DNA of 64,000 nucleotides from JAICIG01 sp035532215 (GCA_035532215.1 DATKRK010000042.1:14926-78925); one strand, 5' to 3'; positions 35,166 through 44,029 are shown, counted from the first letter of the stretch. Numbers and translations are program-made. The notes: a model not told the origin generated them from the sequence alone.

Positions 35166-35574
35166 CGGGACGGCGCATTGCCCGCGTTGCGGGTCGCTGG
35201 GCGTGCCGGTGGGCGACGCGACGCTTTCGGCGCAGCTCTCGGCCGACGACCGCCGTAATCTGCCCGAGACGGCCTGGTTCTGCCCGTTTCCGCGCTGCGA
35301 GGTCGCGTATTTCGACCAGTTCGAGCGGACCGTGGCGGCCGACCGTCTTTCGCGGCCCGCTTATCCGAAAGACCCCGACGCGCCGATCTGCGGCTGCTTC
35401 GGCTTCACCTGCGACGAGATCGAGGCCGACGTGCGCGAAGGCGGCGCCAGGCGCGTCCGCGAACTGCTGGCCAAATCCAAGTCGCCCGAAGCCCGCTGCA
35501 CCACGATGTCGCCCAGCGGGCAATGCTGCACGGGCGAAGTGCAACGGTATTTCATGAAGCTGCGGGGCGGATGA
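35131..35574 (+). CDS. Cys-rich protein, CopZ N-terminal-like (zinc ribbon plus Fe-S type)
   Basis: A 147-aa protein from GTG 35131. A CPRCGSLG zinc-knuckle pair near residue 18 is followed by WFCPFPRCEVAYF, then ICGCFGFTCDEIE with a CxC-x4-C arrangement, and CCTGEVQRY near the end. This resembles the N-terminal zinc/[2Fe-2S] module of CopZ-like copper chaperones and related stand-alone proteins, but no heavy-metal-associated domain follows. Function is uncertain. It is the first host gene right of the prophage remnant. Confidence 0.6.
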   Translation: MNKAFVKEPEDTGTAHCPRCGSLGVPVGDATLSAQLSADDRRNLPETAWFCPFPRCEVAYFDQFERTVAADRLSRPAYPKDPDAPICGCFGFTCDEIEADVREGGARRVRELLAKSKSPEARCTTMSPSGQCCTGEVQRYFMKLRGG

Positions 35575-35576
35575 AT

Positions 35577-35665
35577 TGGGTTCCAGGTTCCAAGTTTCAG
35601 GTTCCAGATTATAGGGGCGAGCTGAAAACCTCGATCAGCCAACCTGGAACCTGGAACCTGGAACC
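35577..35665. repeat. GGTTCCAG-type inverted repeat
   Basis: GGTTCCAGGTTCCAAGTTTC on the left pairs with the repeated AACCTGGAACCTGGAACC on the right. It fills the gap between convergent genes and runs into the stop region of the heme-binding protein gene. Confidence 0.75.
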
Positions 35666-38643
35666 TATTTCCCCGCCCGCGCCGGCACGTCGGATTCGAG
35701 ATACCGCCAGTTCTTGATGAACGAGATCAAATCGGCCATGTCCTGCTTGGAGAGATCGCGCTCCAGGCCGTCGGGCATCAGCGAAATGCCGTTGGAACGC
35801 AGCTCTTCGATCTCGCTGCGCAACAGCGAGACGACCTTGTTCTCGGGCATCTTCAAGGTGACCGACGAGGCCGTTTCAGCGGCGATGACGCCCACCAACG
35901 ACTGGCCGTCGGCCGTGACGATCGAATAGCTGACGTAGTTGTTGTCGATCGCCTTGCTCGGCTGCAGGATGTCGATCAGCAGTTGCTCTTGGGTTTTGGT
36001 CCGCGAGTCGGCGATGCTCGGCGCCACGTCGACGCCCAACTCGCCGATGCGGTGGCAGGTGGTGCAAGTCTTTTTGAAGATCGCCCGGCCGTGCTGGGGG
36101 TCGGCCTTCAACTCCAACGCCGCGCGATAGTCGGCCAAGACCTGCGAGCGATCGGCCGGCAACGCGGCGGCCAACAGTTCGGCGGCCCGAGCGCGGAGCT
36201 TGGCGTCGGGATGTTTGACCAGGCGCCCGGCTTGCAGCGGATCGAGCTCTGTCGCGCGAATCTTGTCGGCGGCGATTTGGTCGAGCAACAGCGTCACCCG
36301 CTGAGGATTGGCCAGCAATGCGCCCAGCATCGCCCGCCGAACCGTCGGCGTTTGCTGCTGCAGGCTGTCCAAGAGGACGGCCGCCACGTCCGGCGACGAG
36401 TGAACCGCCAACGCGGAGACCGCCCGCACCCGCAAAGACTGGTCGGCTTCGCCTTCGACCATGGCGATGAGCGCCGGTCCGGCGAGCTCGTAATCGGCGA
36501 ATTCGAGCAAGGCGATCGCCTGCTCGCGCACGTCGGCGGGCGCCTCGGCGTCGCGAGCCGTTTTCGCGGCCTGCTCGAAGAGCCGCCGCACCTCGTCGGC
36601 CGCCGGCCGGCCGGCAAGCATTCGATCGAGCGAGGCGCCTCGCGAGCGCAGGCCCTTGGCCAGTCCTAACACGACGGCGCCTTGAATTCGCGCGGTCTCG
36701 CCGCCTTGCGGCAGAGCCGAAACGGCGGCGGCGACGGCAGCGACCTCATCGGCATGCTTTCCGGCGCCGACCAATTGGGCCAGCTCGCCGACGAGTTCCA
36801 AACGCCCGGCGTGGGCCTGGTCCTGCGAGGCCGCGGCGTTCAGCACGGCCGTCAACAAGGCGCCGGGCTGGCCGCCGACCGAACTGGCCGCGGCGCGCCG
36901 CGTCCAAACGTCATTCGCGCCGGCCAGTGCGATCCAGGCCAAGGCCGCCGTCGCCTCCGGGCCCGGTGCGGCGCCAAGGCTCAATGCGACTTGGAACCGC
37001 AATCGCAGGTCGGCGTCGGCGGCGAGCTTGAGCACGCGTTTGCTCAACTCGGCGTTTCCGGCCAACTGCCCTTCGGCCAACAGCACGGCTTGCTCGCGGA
37101 CGCGGGGATGAGCGTCGTCGAGCGCGGCTTGCAGCACGGCGTCGGAAAGCGCGCCCAGACCTTGCAAGGCCCACAAGGCGTGCATGCGAGTCCGGGGATC
37201 GGCCGCAGTTTTCGCCAGCTTCTCCAAGGGGCCTTGCACCGAGCGATCTTGCCTTTCATAGAGCAGCCGGGCGGCCGTTTCACGCACCCAAGAGTTCTTG
37301 CTGTGCAGGGCGTCGACCAGTTCGGCCGCCGCCAGCTTCGCCAACTGCGGCGTTGCGCCGTGCTTGTCGGCGTCGGCCGGCAGAATGCGATAAATCCGCC
37401 CGCGATCGTCGCCGTAGCGCAGATCGGGCCGGTTTTTCAATTCCTCGGGCACGAATTGCGGATGCTCGATCACGCATCGGTACATGTCGACGACGTACAG
37501 CGCGCCGTCGGGGCCGGTTTCCAGATTCACCGGGCGAAACCAGGCGTCGGGCGAGGCCAGGAATTCGACCCCTTCGCGCGCCGGGTGCGAAACGAACGTC
37601 GCCCCGGCCGGTTCGAGCACTTCGCGATGGACCAGGTTGCCCGTCGGCTCGCAAGTAAAGCCGTTGCCGTAAAACTCGGCCGGCAAAGCGTCGCCGCGGT
37701 AGATTTCCACGCCGCAGGCGGCGGTGAACTGGCCCGCGTGCAAGATCGACGTGGTCCAGGCCTGGCTGAGCGGGTAAACGTGCGAAGCTTCGCCCGAAGC
37801 CGCTACGTCGTTGACCACCGCCGCGACGGTCAACAGCGGATTGCGCGCCAGGTAGTGCTCGGCCAACACGACGTGCATCAGCGGATTGCGATTGCTGCAA
37901 TTGAAGCGGTTGCCGAAGTCGTCGAACGTGAGGCCGAACTGCCCCGTGCCCGAGATCGCCTGGCAGTCGCCCGAGCGCGGCTCGAAGCGAAAATCTCGGC
38001 CGCTGATCGAGAGCGGCTTGTCGCCCCCTTGGCGGCGATTCACCACGCTGCCGCCGCGCAGGCCATTGGAGACGTAGATGCGGTTATCGAGCGCGAAGCG
38101 GGGGTGGTTGGCGCGCAACTGAGGGTTTTCTTCGGCGAAGCCGGTGAACCACGTTTCGCGATGGTCGGCCTTGCCGTCGCCGTCGGAGTCCTGCATCCAT
38201 TCGACCTTGCCGGAAAACGTGACGAACGCGCCCCCCTTCCACGGCTGCACGCCGGTGGCGAACAGCAACTCGTCGGCAAACACGTGCGCCGTTTCGAACC
38301 GCCCGTCGCCATCGCGATCTTCCAGCAGCTTGACTCGCGAAAGCGGGGGCCGCCCTGCTCCGGGACCGTTTGGATAATCGCGCATCTCGACGACCCACAG
38401 CCGGCCGAATTCATCGAAGCGGATGGCCACCGGATCGATCACTTCAGGTTCGGCGGCGACGATTTCCGCTTTGAGCCCTGGGGGCAGATGGAAATGCGCC
38501 AGCGAGCCTTCAGGGCTCAAAGGGCTTTTCACGGCCGCAACGCTTTGAGGCTCGGCGCTCAGCCCAACTGGGGCATGAGCGACGAAGGCGAGCAGCGCCA
38601 AGACCGATGCGATCCGTTGCAATCGCACTCTACACGCGAGCAT
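35665..38643 (-). CDS. PVC-type heme-binding protein (beta-propeller + HEAT + cytochrome c)
   Basis: A 992-aa exported protein. The signal peptide (IASVLALLAFVAHAPVGLSA) is followed by a membrane-bound dehydrogenase-like propeller (LSRVKLLEDRDGDGRFETAHV, LETGPDGALYVVDMYR), a HEAT-like helical region (about 430-840) and a C-terminal cytochrome c with CTTCH (about 880). This architecture is typical of planctomycete and verrucomicrobial genomes and is thought to act in periplasmic oxidation; the substrate is unknown. It is followed on the same strand by nothing close, and is preceded by the repeat lipoprotein 12 bases upstream. Confidence 0.93.
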   Translation of the reverse strand: MLACRVRLQRIASVLALLAFVAHAPVGLSAEPQSVAAVKSPLSPEGSLAHFHLPPGLKAEIVAAEPEVIDPVAIRFDEFGRLWVVEMRDYPNGPGAGRPPLSRVKLLEDRDGDGRFETAHVFADELLFATGVQPWKGGAFVTFSGKVEWMQDSDGDGKADHRETWFTGFAEENPQLRANHPRFALDNRIYVSNGLRGGSVVNRRQGGDKPLSISGRDFRFEPRSGDCQAISGTGQFGLTFDDFGNRFNCSNRNPLMHVVLAEHYLARNPLLTVAAVVNDVAASGEASHVYPLSQAWTTSILHAGQFTAACGVEIYRGDALPAEFYGNGFTCEPTGNLVHREVLEPAGATFVSHPAREGVEFLASPDAWFRPVNLETGPDGALYVVDMYRCVIEHPQFVPEELKNRPDLRYGDDRGRIYRILPADADKHGATPQLAKLAAAELVDALHSKNSWVRETAARLLYERQDRSVQGPLEKLAKTAADPRTRMHALWALQGLGALSDAVLQAALDDAHPRVREQAVLLAEGQLAGNAELSKRVLKLAADADLRLRFQVALSLGAAPGPEATAALAWIALAGANDVWTRRAAASSVGGQPGALLTAVLNAAASQDQAHAGRLELVGELAQLVGAGKHADEVAAVAAAVSALPQGGETARIQGAVVLGLAKGLRSRGASLDRMLAGRPAADEVRRLFEQAAKTARDAEAPADVREQAIALLEFADYELAGPALIAMVEGEADQSLRVRAVSALAVHSSPDVAAVLLDSLQQQTPTVRRAMLGALLANPQRVTLLLDQIAADKIRATELDPLQAGRLVKHPDAKLRARAAELLAAALPADRSQVLADYRAALELKADPQHGRAIFKKTCTTCHRIGELGVDVAPSIADSRTKTQEQLLIDILQPSKAIDNNYVSYSIVTADGQSLVGVIAAETASSVTLKMPENKVVSLLRSEIEELRSNGISLMPDGLERDLSKQDMADLISFIKNWRYLESDVPARAGK

Positions 38644-38655
38644 ATCCCGACACCC

Positions 38656-39690
38656 TTATCGCTTCCGAGGCTCGCGCTGGCGAATCTGAGCGGTCGTGTT
38701 GTTGATCTTGATGTCCTGGATCACCATCTGGCCCTCTTCTTGGATCACCGTGAACTGTACTCGGAGCGTTGGCTTGGTGCGGTTGCCCTGGCCCCGGCGA
38801 CCTTGGCCCGAAGGCTGGATCGGCGCAGCGAAACCGCCCTGGTTGCCGTCGCCATGTTCCAGGATGATCACGTGCTTGGCCTGCAGGGTCATGGCGGGCA
38901 GCGCTTTCGACTGGGCTACGCCCGATTTGAGCTCCGAGATTTTTCCCTCGGACGCTTTGCCTTCGCGAATCGCCTTGGCCAGGCCCGTCGCTTTGCGGCT
39001 GAACATATCTGCGACGTCGGTCAACTCTCCGCCTTTGAGCTTTTCCAAGAATTGCTGAACCGCATATTCCGCCGAGTCGGCGGCGACGCCCGTTCCGAAC
39101 GGCGACTGGTCGCCGTTATTGAATCCGGGCGCTCCGTTGCCGCCGGGAAATCCGCCCGGCTGCATTTGGCCAGCGGCCATTTGCCCTGGTTGAGCGGCGC
39201 CTGGCGGCATCGCGCCTGGCGGCATCGCGCCTGGCGGCATCGCGCCTGGCGGCATCGCGCCTGGCGGCATCGCGCCGGGCGGCATCGCGCCGGGCGGCAT
39301 CGCGCCTGGTGGCATCGCGCCTGGCGGCATCGCGCCGGGTGGCATCGCGCCGGGTGGCATCGCGCCGGGTGGCATCGCGCCTGGCGGCATCGCGCCTGGC
39401 GGCATCGCGCCTGGCGGCATCGCGCCTGGCGGCATCGCGCCTGGCGGCATCGCGCCAGGGGGCATCGCGCCTGGCGGCATCGCTCCCGGTCCGCCGGGCA
39501 TCGCTCCCGGTCCGCCGGGCATCGCTCCAGATCCGCCGGGCATGGCAGCATCTGGCGGCGCACCGCCGCCGGTTGGGGTCGCGCTCGCAACCGAAGAAGA
39601 AGAATCGCTGCCGCCGCAGCCCGCGGTCGAGACGATCAACAGCGCCGCCGCGCACCCTGCCAGAAATACTGCCTTCAAGGCGTTGGACAT
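38656..39690 (-). CDS. Lipoprotein with GAMPP pentapeptide tandem repeats
   Basis: About 344 aa. The N-terminal lipoprotein signal ALLIVSTAGCGG carries the lipobox Cys; a Ser/Ala/Pro linker follows, then about 19 copies of the pentapeptide GAMPP (39197-39480), a GN-rich stretch and a folded C-terminal domain (about 215-340, PFGTGVAADSAEYAVQQFLE) of unknown function. ATG 39690 is preferred (AGGAG six bases upstream; ATG 39693 is too close). It is likely co-transcribed with the heme-binding protein gene just downstream. Confidence 0.78.
   Translation of the reverse strand: MSNALKAVFLAGCAAALLIVSTAGCGGSDSSSSVASATPTGGGAPPDAAMPGGSGAMPGGPGAMPGGPGAMPPGAMPPGAMPPGAMPPGAMPPGAMPPGAMPPGAMPPGAMPPGAMPPGAMPPGAMPPGAMPPGAMPPGAMPPGAMPPGAMPPGAMPPGAMPPGAAQPGQMAAGQMQPGGFPGGNGAPGFNNGDQSPFGTGVAADSAEYAVQQFLEKLKGGELTDVADMFSRKATGLAKAIREGKASEGKISELKSGVAQSKALPAMTLQAKHVIILEHGDGNQGGFAAPIQPSGQGRRGQGNRTKPTLRVQFTVIQEEGQMVIQDIKINNTTAQIRQREPRKR
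39197..39480. repeat. 15-bp tandem repeat, about 19 units, in the lipoprotein gene
   Basis: The unit GCGCCTGGCGGCATC repeats head to tail, varying only at synonymous positions (CTGGC, CGGGC, CTGGT, CGGGT). Every unit is 15 bp, so copy-number change keeps the frame. Confidence 0.92.
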
Positions 39691-39916
39691 CATTCGCTCC
39701 TGACGCTGGAAAATGCGCCCGAATGGGCAAACCTGCCGCGCAGCCCCCTGTTGCAAATGGCGCTGTGCAAAAGACTCAGTACGATGCTGCACATTCTCGC
39801 AACTATCCGATCGCGAAGCAAGCGCGCCTGCAAATTCCCCGGCAGCGCCAGGGCGGGCGAAGTTCGTGACGCCCGGAAAGCGAAAGCGCCCTGGACTGGG
39901 CCTGGCCAGCCCAAGC

Positions 39917-41194
39917 CTATCCGAAAATCCGGTCGCGGCGGGCCTTGTTGTAGGCCAGCTTTTCGGCCTGGGTCATGCGGTTGAAATCGGGTGCGGGGGA
40001 AGCCTCAGCCGTCTTGGCCCCGGCCTGGCAACTGCACTCGGCCTTGCTCGGCCCCCCGCAGCCACAATCGGCATGGCTAGAGCCCTGCGAGTGAGACTGC
40101 GCAGCCGGCTTTGACGCCGCCGCTTCGCCGCCCGCAGGCGCCGCCGGCACGGAAACGGTCGACCCTCCGCCATAGCTCATCACGCCGGTTTGCAGCGTCA
40201 GGTCGTCGGCCAGCGAGCGATGCGGCCGGATGTTGAGTTTTTCGAGCACCGCGTGATAGGCCCGCACGGCGTCTTCGGGGCTGATGACGCGATCAACGAT
40301 CAACCGCAAGAACTCGACGAACGCCAACTGGCATTCGGCGTTGTTGATCTTACGTCCGAACAAGGCAACTCGGGCGCCGTACTTTTGCGCCTCGGCAATG
40401 AGCTTGAAGGCATCGTAGGTCGTGCCCGCTCCGCCGCCAAGAATGCCGACCATCAAGTGCGGGTCGTAACCGACCAACTCTTCCATTGCCTTGGGACCGT
40501 GATAGACGACCTTCAAGAAGACCGGACGCCCGGCTTGGGCCACGCCGGCCAGCGTGCGTGCAATGGAGTCGTTGATGAACTTGGCGGTCTGTTCGCCTTC
40601 GAGGCCGACGGGGGCGTTGGGATCGAAGACTTCCAGAAAATGGCGAAAGCCTTTGGCTTCGGCTTCGACGCGGAATTGCCGGTACTCTTCAATCGCTCGC
40701 AGGTCTTCGTCGAGCCGGTTGTTGAACGTGACGCTATAGAGGCCCAGATTCGCGCCGCGCGCCCGCTCGGCCGGTTCGCAGTCGACGTGGCCGCACTGGA
40801 TGTGGTCCAGCGTGGCGGTGCGAAATGGCCGCGAAGGCTCTTGGACATAGCGTCCGCCGCGGACCACGAAAATATCGCTTGTATCGTTGGCGCGGGCCGC
40901 CGGCGTGACGTGACTGTTCTCGAACAGCCGTTCTTGGATCGTCAGTGCGTCGTTGGTACTGGCCGACATGAGCATGATGTCGACGACGCCTTGCCGCACG
41001 ATCTCGCGGATTTGCTGGCGGTACTCGCCCAGCGTTCGCATGCGAACTTCGCCCGCGTGCATCTCCGGCGACTTGCCGGGGGCGCCGACGCCGAAGGCCA
41101 TGTCGGCGTCTTTGGCGTCGGCGATCATGAAATCCTTGGCGCCCGACGGATCGGCGTGGATGGCGGCCAGCTTGCGATCGAGCGATTTTTGCAT
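39917..41194 (-). CDS. Class I aldolase-like protein of the BMC locus, with Cys-rich linker
   Basis: A 425-aa protein. Residues 1-340 look like a TIM-barrel class I aldolase (DeoC/LacD/FbaB-like); FLKVVYHGPKAMEEL offers a candidate Schiff-base Lys, and LGGGAGTTYDAF a phosphate-site loop. A disordered linker holds ADCGCGGPSKAECSCQ, and the protein ends in a short helix (MTQAEKLAYNKARRDRIFG) resembling a C-terminal encapsulation peptide. It is the last gene of the microcompartment operon. The substrate is uncertain; it may serve the dihydroxyacetone phosphate branch or a different sugar. Confidence 0.7.
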   Translation of the reverse strand: MQKSLDRKLAAIHADPSGAKDFMIADAKDADMAFGVGAPGKSPEMHAGEVRMRTLGEYRQQIREIVRQGVVDIMLMSASTNDALTIQERLFENSHVTPAARANDTSDIFVVRGGRYVQEPSRPFRTATLDHIQCGHVDCEPAERARGANLGLYSVTFNNRLDEDLRAIEEYRQFRVEAEAKGFRHFLEVFDPNAPVGLEGEQTAKFINDSIARTLAGVAQAGRPVFLKVVYHGPKAMEELVGYDPHLMVGILGGGAGTTYDAFKLIAEAQKYGARVALFGRKINNAECQLAFVEFLRLIVDRVISPEDAVRAYHAVLEKLNIRPHRSLADDLTLQTGVMSYGGGSTVSVPAAPAGGEAAASKPAAQSHSQGSSHADCGCGGPSKAECSCQAGAKTAEASPAPDFNRMTQAEKLAYNKARRDRIFG

Positions 41195-41260
41195 CTGAAT
41201 TGGAACCGTGTTTTTTGAATCCTTGAAAATCGGCCGCGCGTCAGCTCATTCCGTTAGAGA

Positions 41261-41425
41261 ATCACGAAAACACGAAAGGGCGAAAGGGCGAAAGCACGAA
41301 AGAAAACAACGAAACGCAACCGATCCATCCACGTGATGAAACGTCGTTCTCGCAACGCGTCGTCATCTCGCTCCAAATCATCGCCTGCAAGGTTTCGCGT
41401 TTTCGTCCTTTCGTGCTTTCGTGAT
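41261..41425. repeat. CGAAA-rich inverted repeat inside the BMC operon
   Basis: ATCACGAAAACACGAAAGGG (from 41261) pairs with an inverted sequence ending CTTTCGTGCTTTCGTGAT at 41425. It lies between the dehydrogenase and aldolase-like genes. Confidence 0.7.
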
Positions 41426-41456
41426 CCTCTTAAGTTTGCGGTCTCGCCATCAACCG

Positions 41457-42398
41457 TTATTTGCCGCCCAGCCGCGCCAGCACCGTGTCGATCGTTTGCC
41501 GCAGCACTTGACCGCTCTTGCGCAACGCCTGCACTTCTTTCGGCCAGAGGTCGATTTCGTGCGTGCCGACCACGCCTTTGCGGCCGACCACCGTCGGCAC
41601 GGACAAGGCCACGTCGCGAATGCCGTAACAGCCGCTTTGCACGCTTGAGACCGGCAGCAGCCGCCGGCGATCGAGGGCCGCGGTTTCGATCACTTCCTGG
41701 ATCGCGATGCCCACGGCAAAGCCGGCGCCGCCTTTCTTTTTGATCACCTCGGCGCCCGAGCCCTTGGTGCGCGTGAACAGCTCGTTGGCCAGGTTCGGGT
41801 TCCAGCCGGGGAACTTGTCGAGCGGCAGGCCGCCGATCGTGGCGCTCGACCAGATCGGAACCATGCTGTCGCCGTGCTCGCCCAGGATCAACGCGGCCAC
41901 CTGCGTTGGCGGCGCCGAAAGCTTTTCGGCGATCAGGCTGCGAAAACGGATCGTGTCGAGTTGAGTTCCGAGCCCGAGCACTTGCGTCTTGGGCAAGTCG
42001 AGCCGCTGGGCCGCCAAATAGGTCAGCACGTCGACCGGATTCGAAACGACCAGCACCAGCGCGTCCTTTTTGTAGCCGACGCGGCTGATCTCGCCGAGGA
42101 TGCCTACGAACAGGTCGACGTTGCGGTTGATCAAGTCCAAGCGGCTTTCGTCGGGCTTGCGGCGCAAGCCGGCCGTGATGCAGATCAAATCGCTCGACGG
42201 GATATGCTCGTAACCGCCTGACGCGATCACCTGGTCGGCCGTGGCCGAGGCGCCGTGCAACAGGTCTAGCGCTTGGCCAGAGACCGCTTCGGCGTTGACG
42301 TCGAGCAAGGCGATCTCGCGAACGATGCGGCCCATTTGCAGAGCGAAGGCCGCACACGAGCCGACCAGCCCCGCCCCGCCGATGATGCTGACTTTCAT
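41457..42398 (-). CDS. Lactate/malate dehydrogenase-type NAD enzyme of the BMC locus
   Basis: A 313-aa Rossmann enzyme: GGAGLVGSCAA nucleotide site, NPVDVLTYL, the catalytic His in ILGEHGDSM and a substrate Arg in LDTIRFRSL. It is usually annotated as L-lactate dehydrogenase in PVM loci. The specificity loop reads GLRRKPDESR: by alignment, the position that is Gln102 in lactate dehydrogenases is Arg, the malate-dehydrogenase signature. In the pathway it would recycle NADH made by the aldehyde dehydrogenase. Start ATG 42398 follows AAGGAGA at longer than usual spacing. Confidence 0.85.
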   Translation of the reverse strand: MKVSIIGGAGLVGSCAAFALQMGRIVREIALLDVNAEAVSGQALDLLHGASATADQVIASGGYEHIPSSDLICITAGLRRKPDESRLDLINRNVDLFVGILGEISRVGYKKDALVLVVSNPVDVLTYLAAQRLDLPKTQVLGLGTQLDTIRFRSLIAEKLSAPPTQVAALILGEHGDSMVPIWSSATIGGLPLDKFPGWNPNLANELFTRTKGSGAEVIKKKGGAGFAVGIAIQEVIETAALDRRRLLPVSSVQSGCYGIRDVALSVPTVVGRKGVVGTHEIDLWPKEVQALRKSGQVLRQTIDTVLARLGGK

Positions 42399-42421
42399 GG
42401 ATTACTTTTTCTCCTTGAATC

Positions 42422-42549
42422 TAGCCACGGATGAAACACGGATTGAACACGGATAATAGTGCAGCCGACCGTCAGCGTTGGAGCTTTACCGCCTAGCCTT
42501 CCGACTTTCGGTTGTCATCCGTGTTCGATCCGTGTTTCATCCGTGGCTA
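42422..42549. repeat. 33-bp inverted repeat (CCACGGATGAAACACGG family)
   Basis: Arms 42422-42454 and 42517-42549 match inverted at 32 of 33 positions, beginning TAGCCACGGATGAAACACGG. The same family is at 7781-7871. It lies between the class II aldolase and dehydrogenase genes. Confidence 0.9.
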
Positions 42550-42571
42550 AACCTATTTCCGAGAACAATCG

Positions 42572-43444
42572 TCACTTGTTGAGCGCCGCCATCACTCTCT
42601 CGGTGATGGCTTGAATCAGCGCCTCTTGGTCGAGCGTGGCGGCGGCGCCGTTCGACGAACTGCCGCCGGCCGGTTGCTTGGCCATCGGCGGCGGCGGATT
42701 GAAAGCCTTTTGGGCGACGCCGGTCTGCTGCCAACTGTCGCGGAACACGTCGTTGGCGCAGATGTCGCAGTTTTCCATGCCGGGCTGCAATCGCGCGTCG
42801 GTGAAGCCGAGCCGCGTTTTGAAATCGAGCAATTCGCGAGTCTGCTTTTCGTCGAAGTAAGTGACCCGGCCGAGATCCTTGGCCAACAGCAGAATGCGGC
42901 AATAGGCGTCGAGAATCTCCGTCCACCAATAGGCCTTCTCGACCGTGTCGCTGTAGCTGACGGTGCCGTGATTGGCCAGGATGATCACGTTCGTCTTGGC
43001 CACGAACGGCAGCACCGTGTCGGCGAAGGCCTGGTTGCCCGGCGTTTCGTACTTGGTGATCGGCACGTCGCCCAGAAACACCTCGACCTCGGGCAGCACG
43101 CATTGCGGAATCGGCTCGCGGGCCACGGCAAAGGCCGTGGCGTGCGGCGGATGGCAGTGGACGACGCTCTTCACGTCGGGCCGGGCCTTCATGATCGTCA
43201 GGTGCAGCAGGACCTCGCTGCTCCGCTTGCGGCGGCCGGAGATTTGCTTGCCCTCCATGTCGACGATGCACAAATCATCGGGTTTCATGAATCCCTTGGA
43301 GATGAACGTCGGCGTGCAGAGCACTTCGTTCTCGCCGAGGCGGTAGCTGATGTTGCCGTCGTTGCCGGCCGCGAAGCCTTTGTTGTAGATTCGCCGGCCG
43401 ATGTCGCAGATTTCTTCTTTGAGCTTGTGCAGGTTTGGAGTCAT
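42572..43444 (-). CDS. Class II aldolase (fuculose/rhamnulose-phosphate type) with encapsulation peptide
   Basis: A 290-aa protein. The class II aldolase fold has GNDGNISYRL, the zinc ligands HCHPPH and a third His in LANHGTV, and a catalytic acid in PEVEVFLG. It would split L-fuculose-1-P or L-rhamnulose-1-P into dihydroxyacetone phosphate and lactaldehyde. A Pro/Gly/Ser linker leads to the amphipathic helix DQEALIQAITERVMAALNK, a classic C-terminal encapsulation peptide. It matches the PVM microcompartment aldolase (PvmN in Planctopirus). A zinc-ribbon-like ENCDICAND precedes the linker. Confidence 0.93.
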   Translation of the reverse strand: MTPNLHKLKEEICDIGRRIYNKGFAAGNDGNISYRLGENEVLCTPTFISKGFMKPDDLCIVDMEGKQISGRRKRSSEVLLHLTIMKARPDVKSVVHCHPPHATAFAVAREPIPQCVLPEVEVFLGDVPITKYETPGNQAFADTVLPFVAKTNVIILANHGTVSYSDTVEKAYWWTEILDAYCRILLLAKDLGRVTYFDEKQTRELLDFKTRLGFTDARLQPGMENCDICANDVFRDSWQQTGVAQKAFNPPPPMAKQPAGGSSSNGAAATLDQEALIQAITERVMAALNK

Positions 43445-43486
43445 CTTTGTAGAGGTCGTATCGCGAATTTGTTATTACGATAAATC

Positions 43487-43605
43487 AACCACGGATTTCA
43501 CGGATGGCACGGATATCAGAATTCGAGAATCCGTGTCATCCGTGCGATCCGTGGTTTCTTTGCCAAACGCTTTGCTTTGGTTCTGGCGGTCAGCCCCACC
43601 CTACG
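43487..43605. repeat. Duplicated 119-bp intergenic element, copy A
   Basis: It begins AACCACGGATTTCACGGATG, contains its own inverted repeat (ATCCGTG...CACGGAT), continues CTTTGCCAAACGCTTTGCTT and ends in CCACCCTACG. It is near-identical to 43910-44029. The terminal CTACG supplies the TAG stop of the BMC-P gene at 43601. Confidence 0.92.
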
Positions 43606-43888
43606 GTTTCTTCACGTCTACCGTGTCGAGGATCGCCGCGTTGTAGGCGTCGACCGGTTTTTGGTTGGGATGAAACGGCTGGGCCGCTTCGCCCCCTTCG
43701 CTGATGGCGATCAGGCTGCCGAGCCCCGCGCCGAGTTCGTCGTACACGACCAGCGCCTCGGCCGCCGGCTCGCCACCGGCCGCCAGTTCGTCGAGCGTCA
43801 TCGGCGCAGCCAGCTTGTACGTCGCACCCAGCAAGCTCGGGTGCGAGCGGTTCAAGGTCACCGTGCCGATCACTTTTCCGATTCGCAT
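43601..43888 (-). CDS. BMC-P (EutN/CcmL) pentameric shell protein 1
   Basis: A 95-aa protein (ATG 43888). The EutN/CcmL fold begins MRIGKVIGTVTLN, then LVVYDELGAGLGSLIAISEG and the C-terminal AAILDTVDV. Such pentamers cap the vertices of microcompartment shells. It is one of three BMC-P paralogues in this operon. Its stop codon lies within the repeat element downstream. Confidence 0.92.
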   Translation of the reverse strand: MRIGKVIGTVTLNRSHPSLLGATYKLAAPMTLDELAAGGEPAAEALVVYDELGAGLGSLIAISEGGEAAQPFHPNQKPVDAYNAAILDTVDVKKP

Positions 43889-43909
43889 CTTCGTTACTTT
43901 GTCTTCGCA

Positions 43910-44029
43910 AACCACGGATTTCACGGATGGCACGGATATCGGAACTCGAGAATCCGTGTCATCCGTACGATCCGTGGTTTCTTTGCCAAACGCTTTGCTT
44001 TAGTTCTGGTGGGCGATGCCCACCCTACG
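43910..44029. repeat. Duplicated 120-bp intergenic element, copy B
   Basis: It matches copy A at 43487-43605 over its whole length with only a few differences. The terminal CCCTACG again supplies the TAG stop of the upstream-strand gene (44025). Confidence 0.92.

Noticed and set aside
39197..39480. CRISPR array
   Set aside because: Units are 15 bp, contiguous, without spacers, and coding; no cas genes are in the window.
36682..39984. 1100-codon plus-strand open frame opposite the heme-binding protein and lipoprotein genes
   Set aside because: It is a shadow created by GC-rich codon bias; the residues are low-complexity (HRAWRHRAW repeats) and the minus-strand genes have clear domains.
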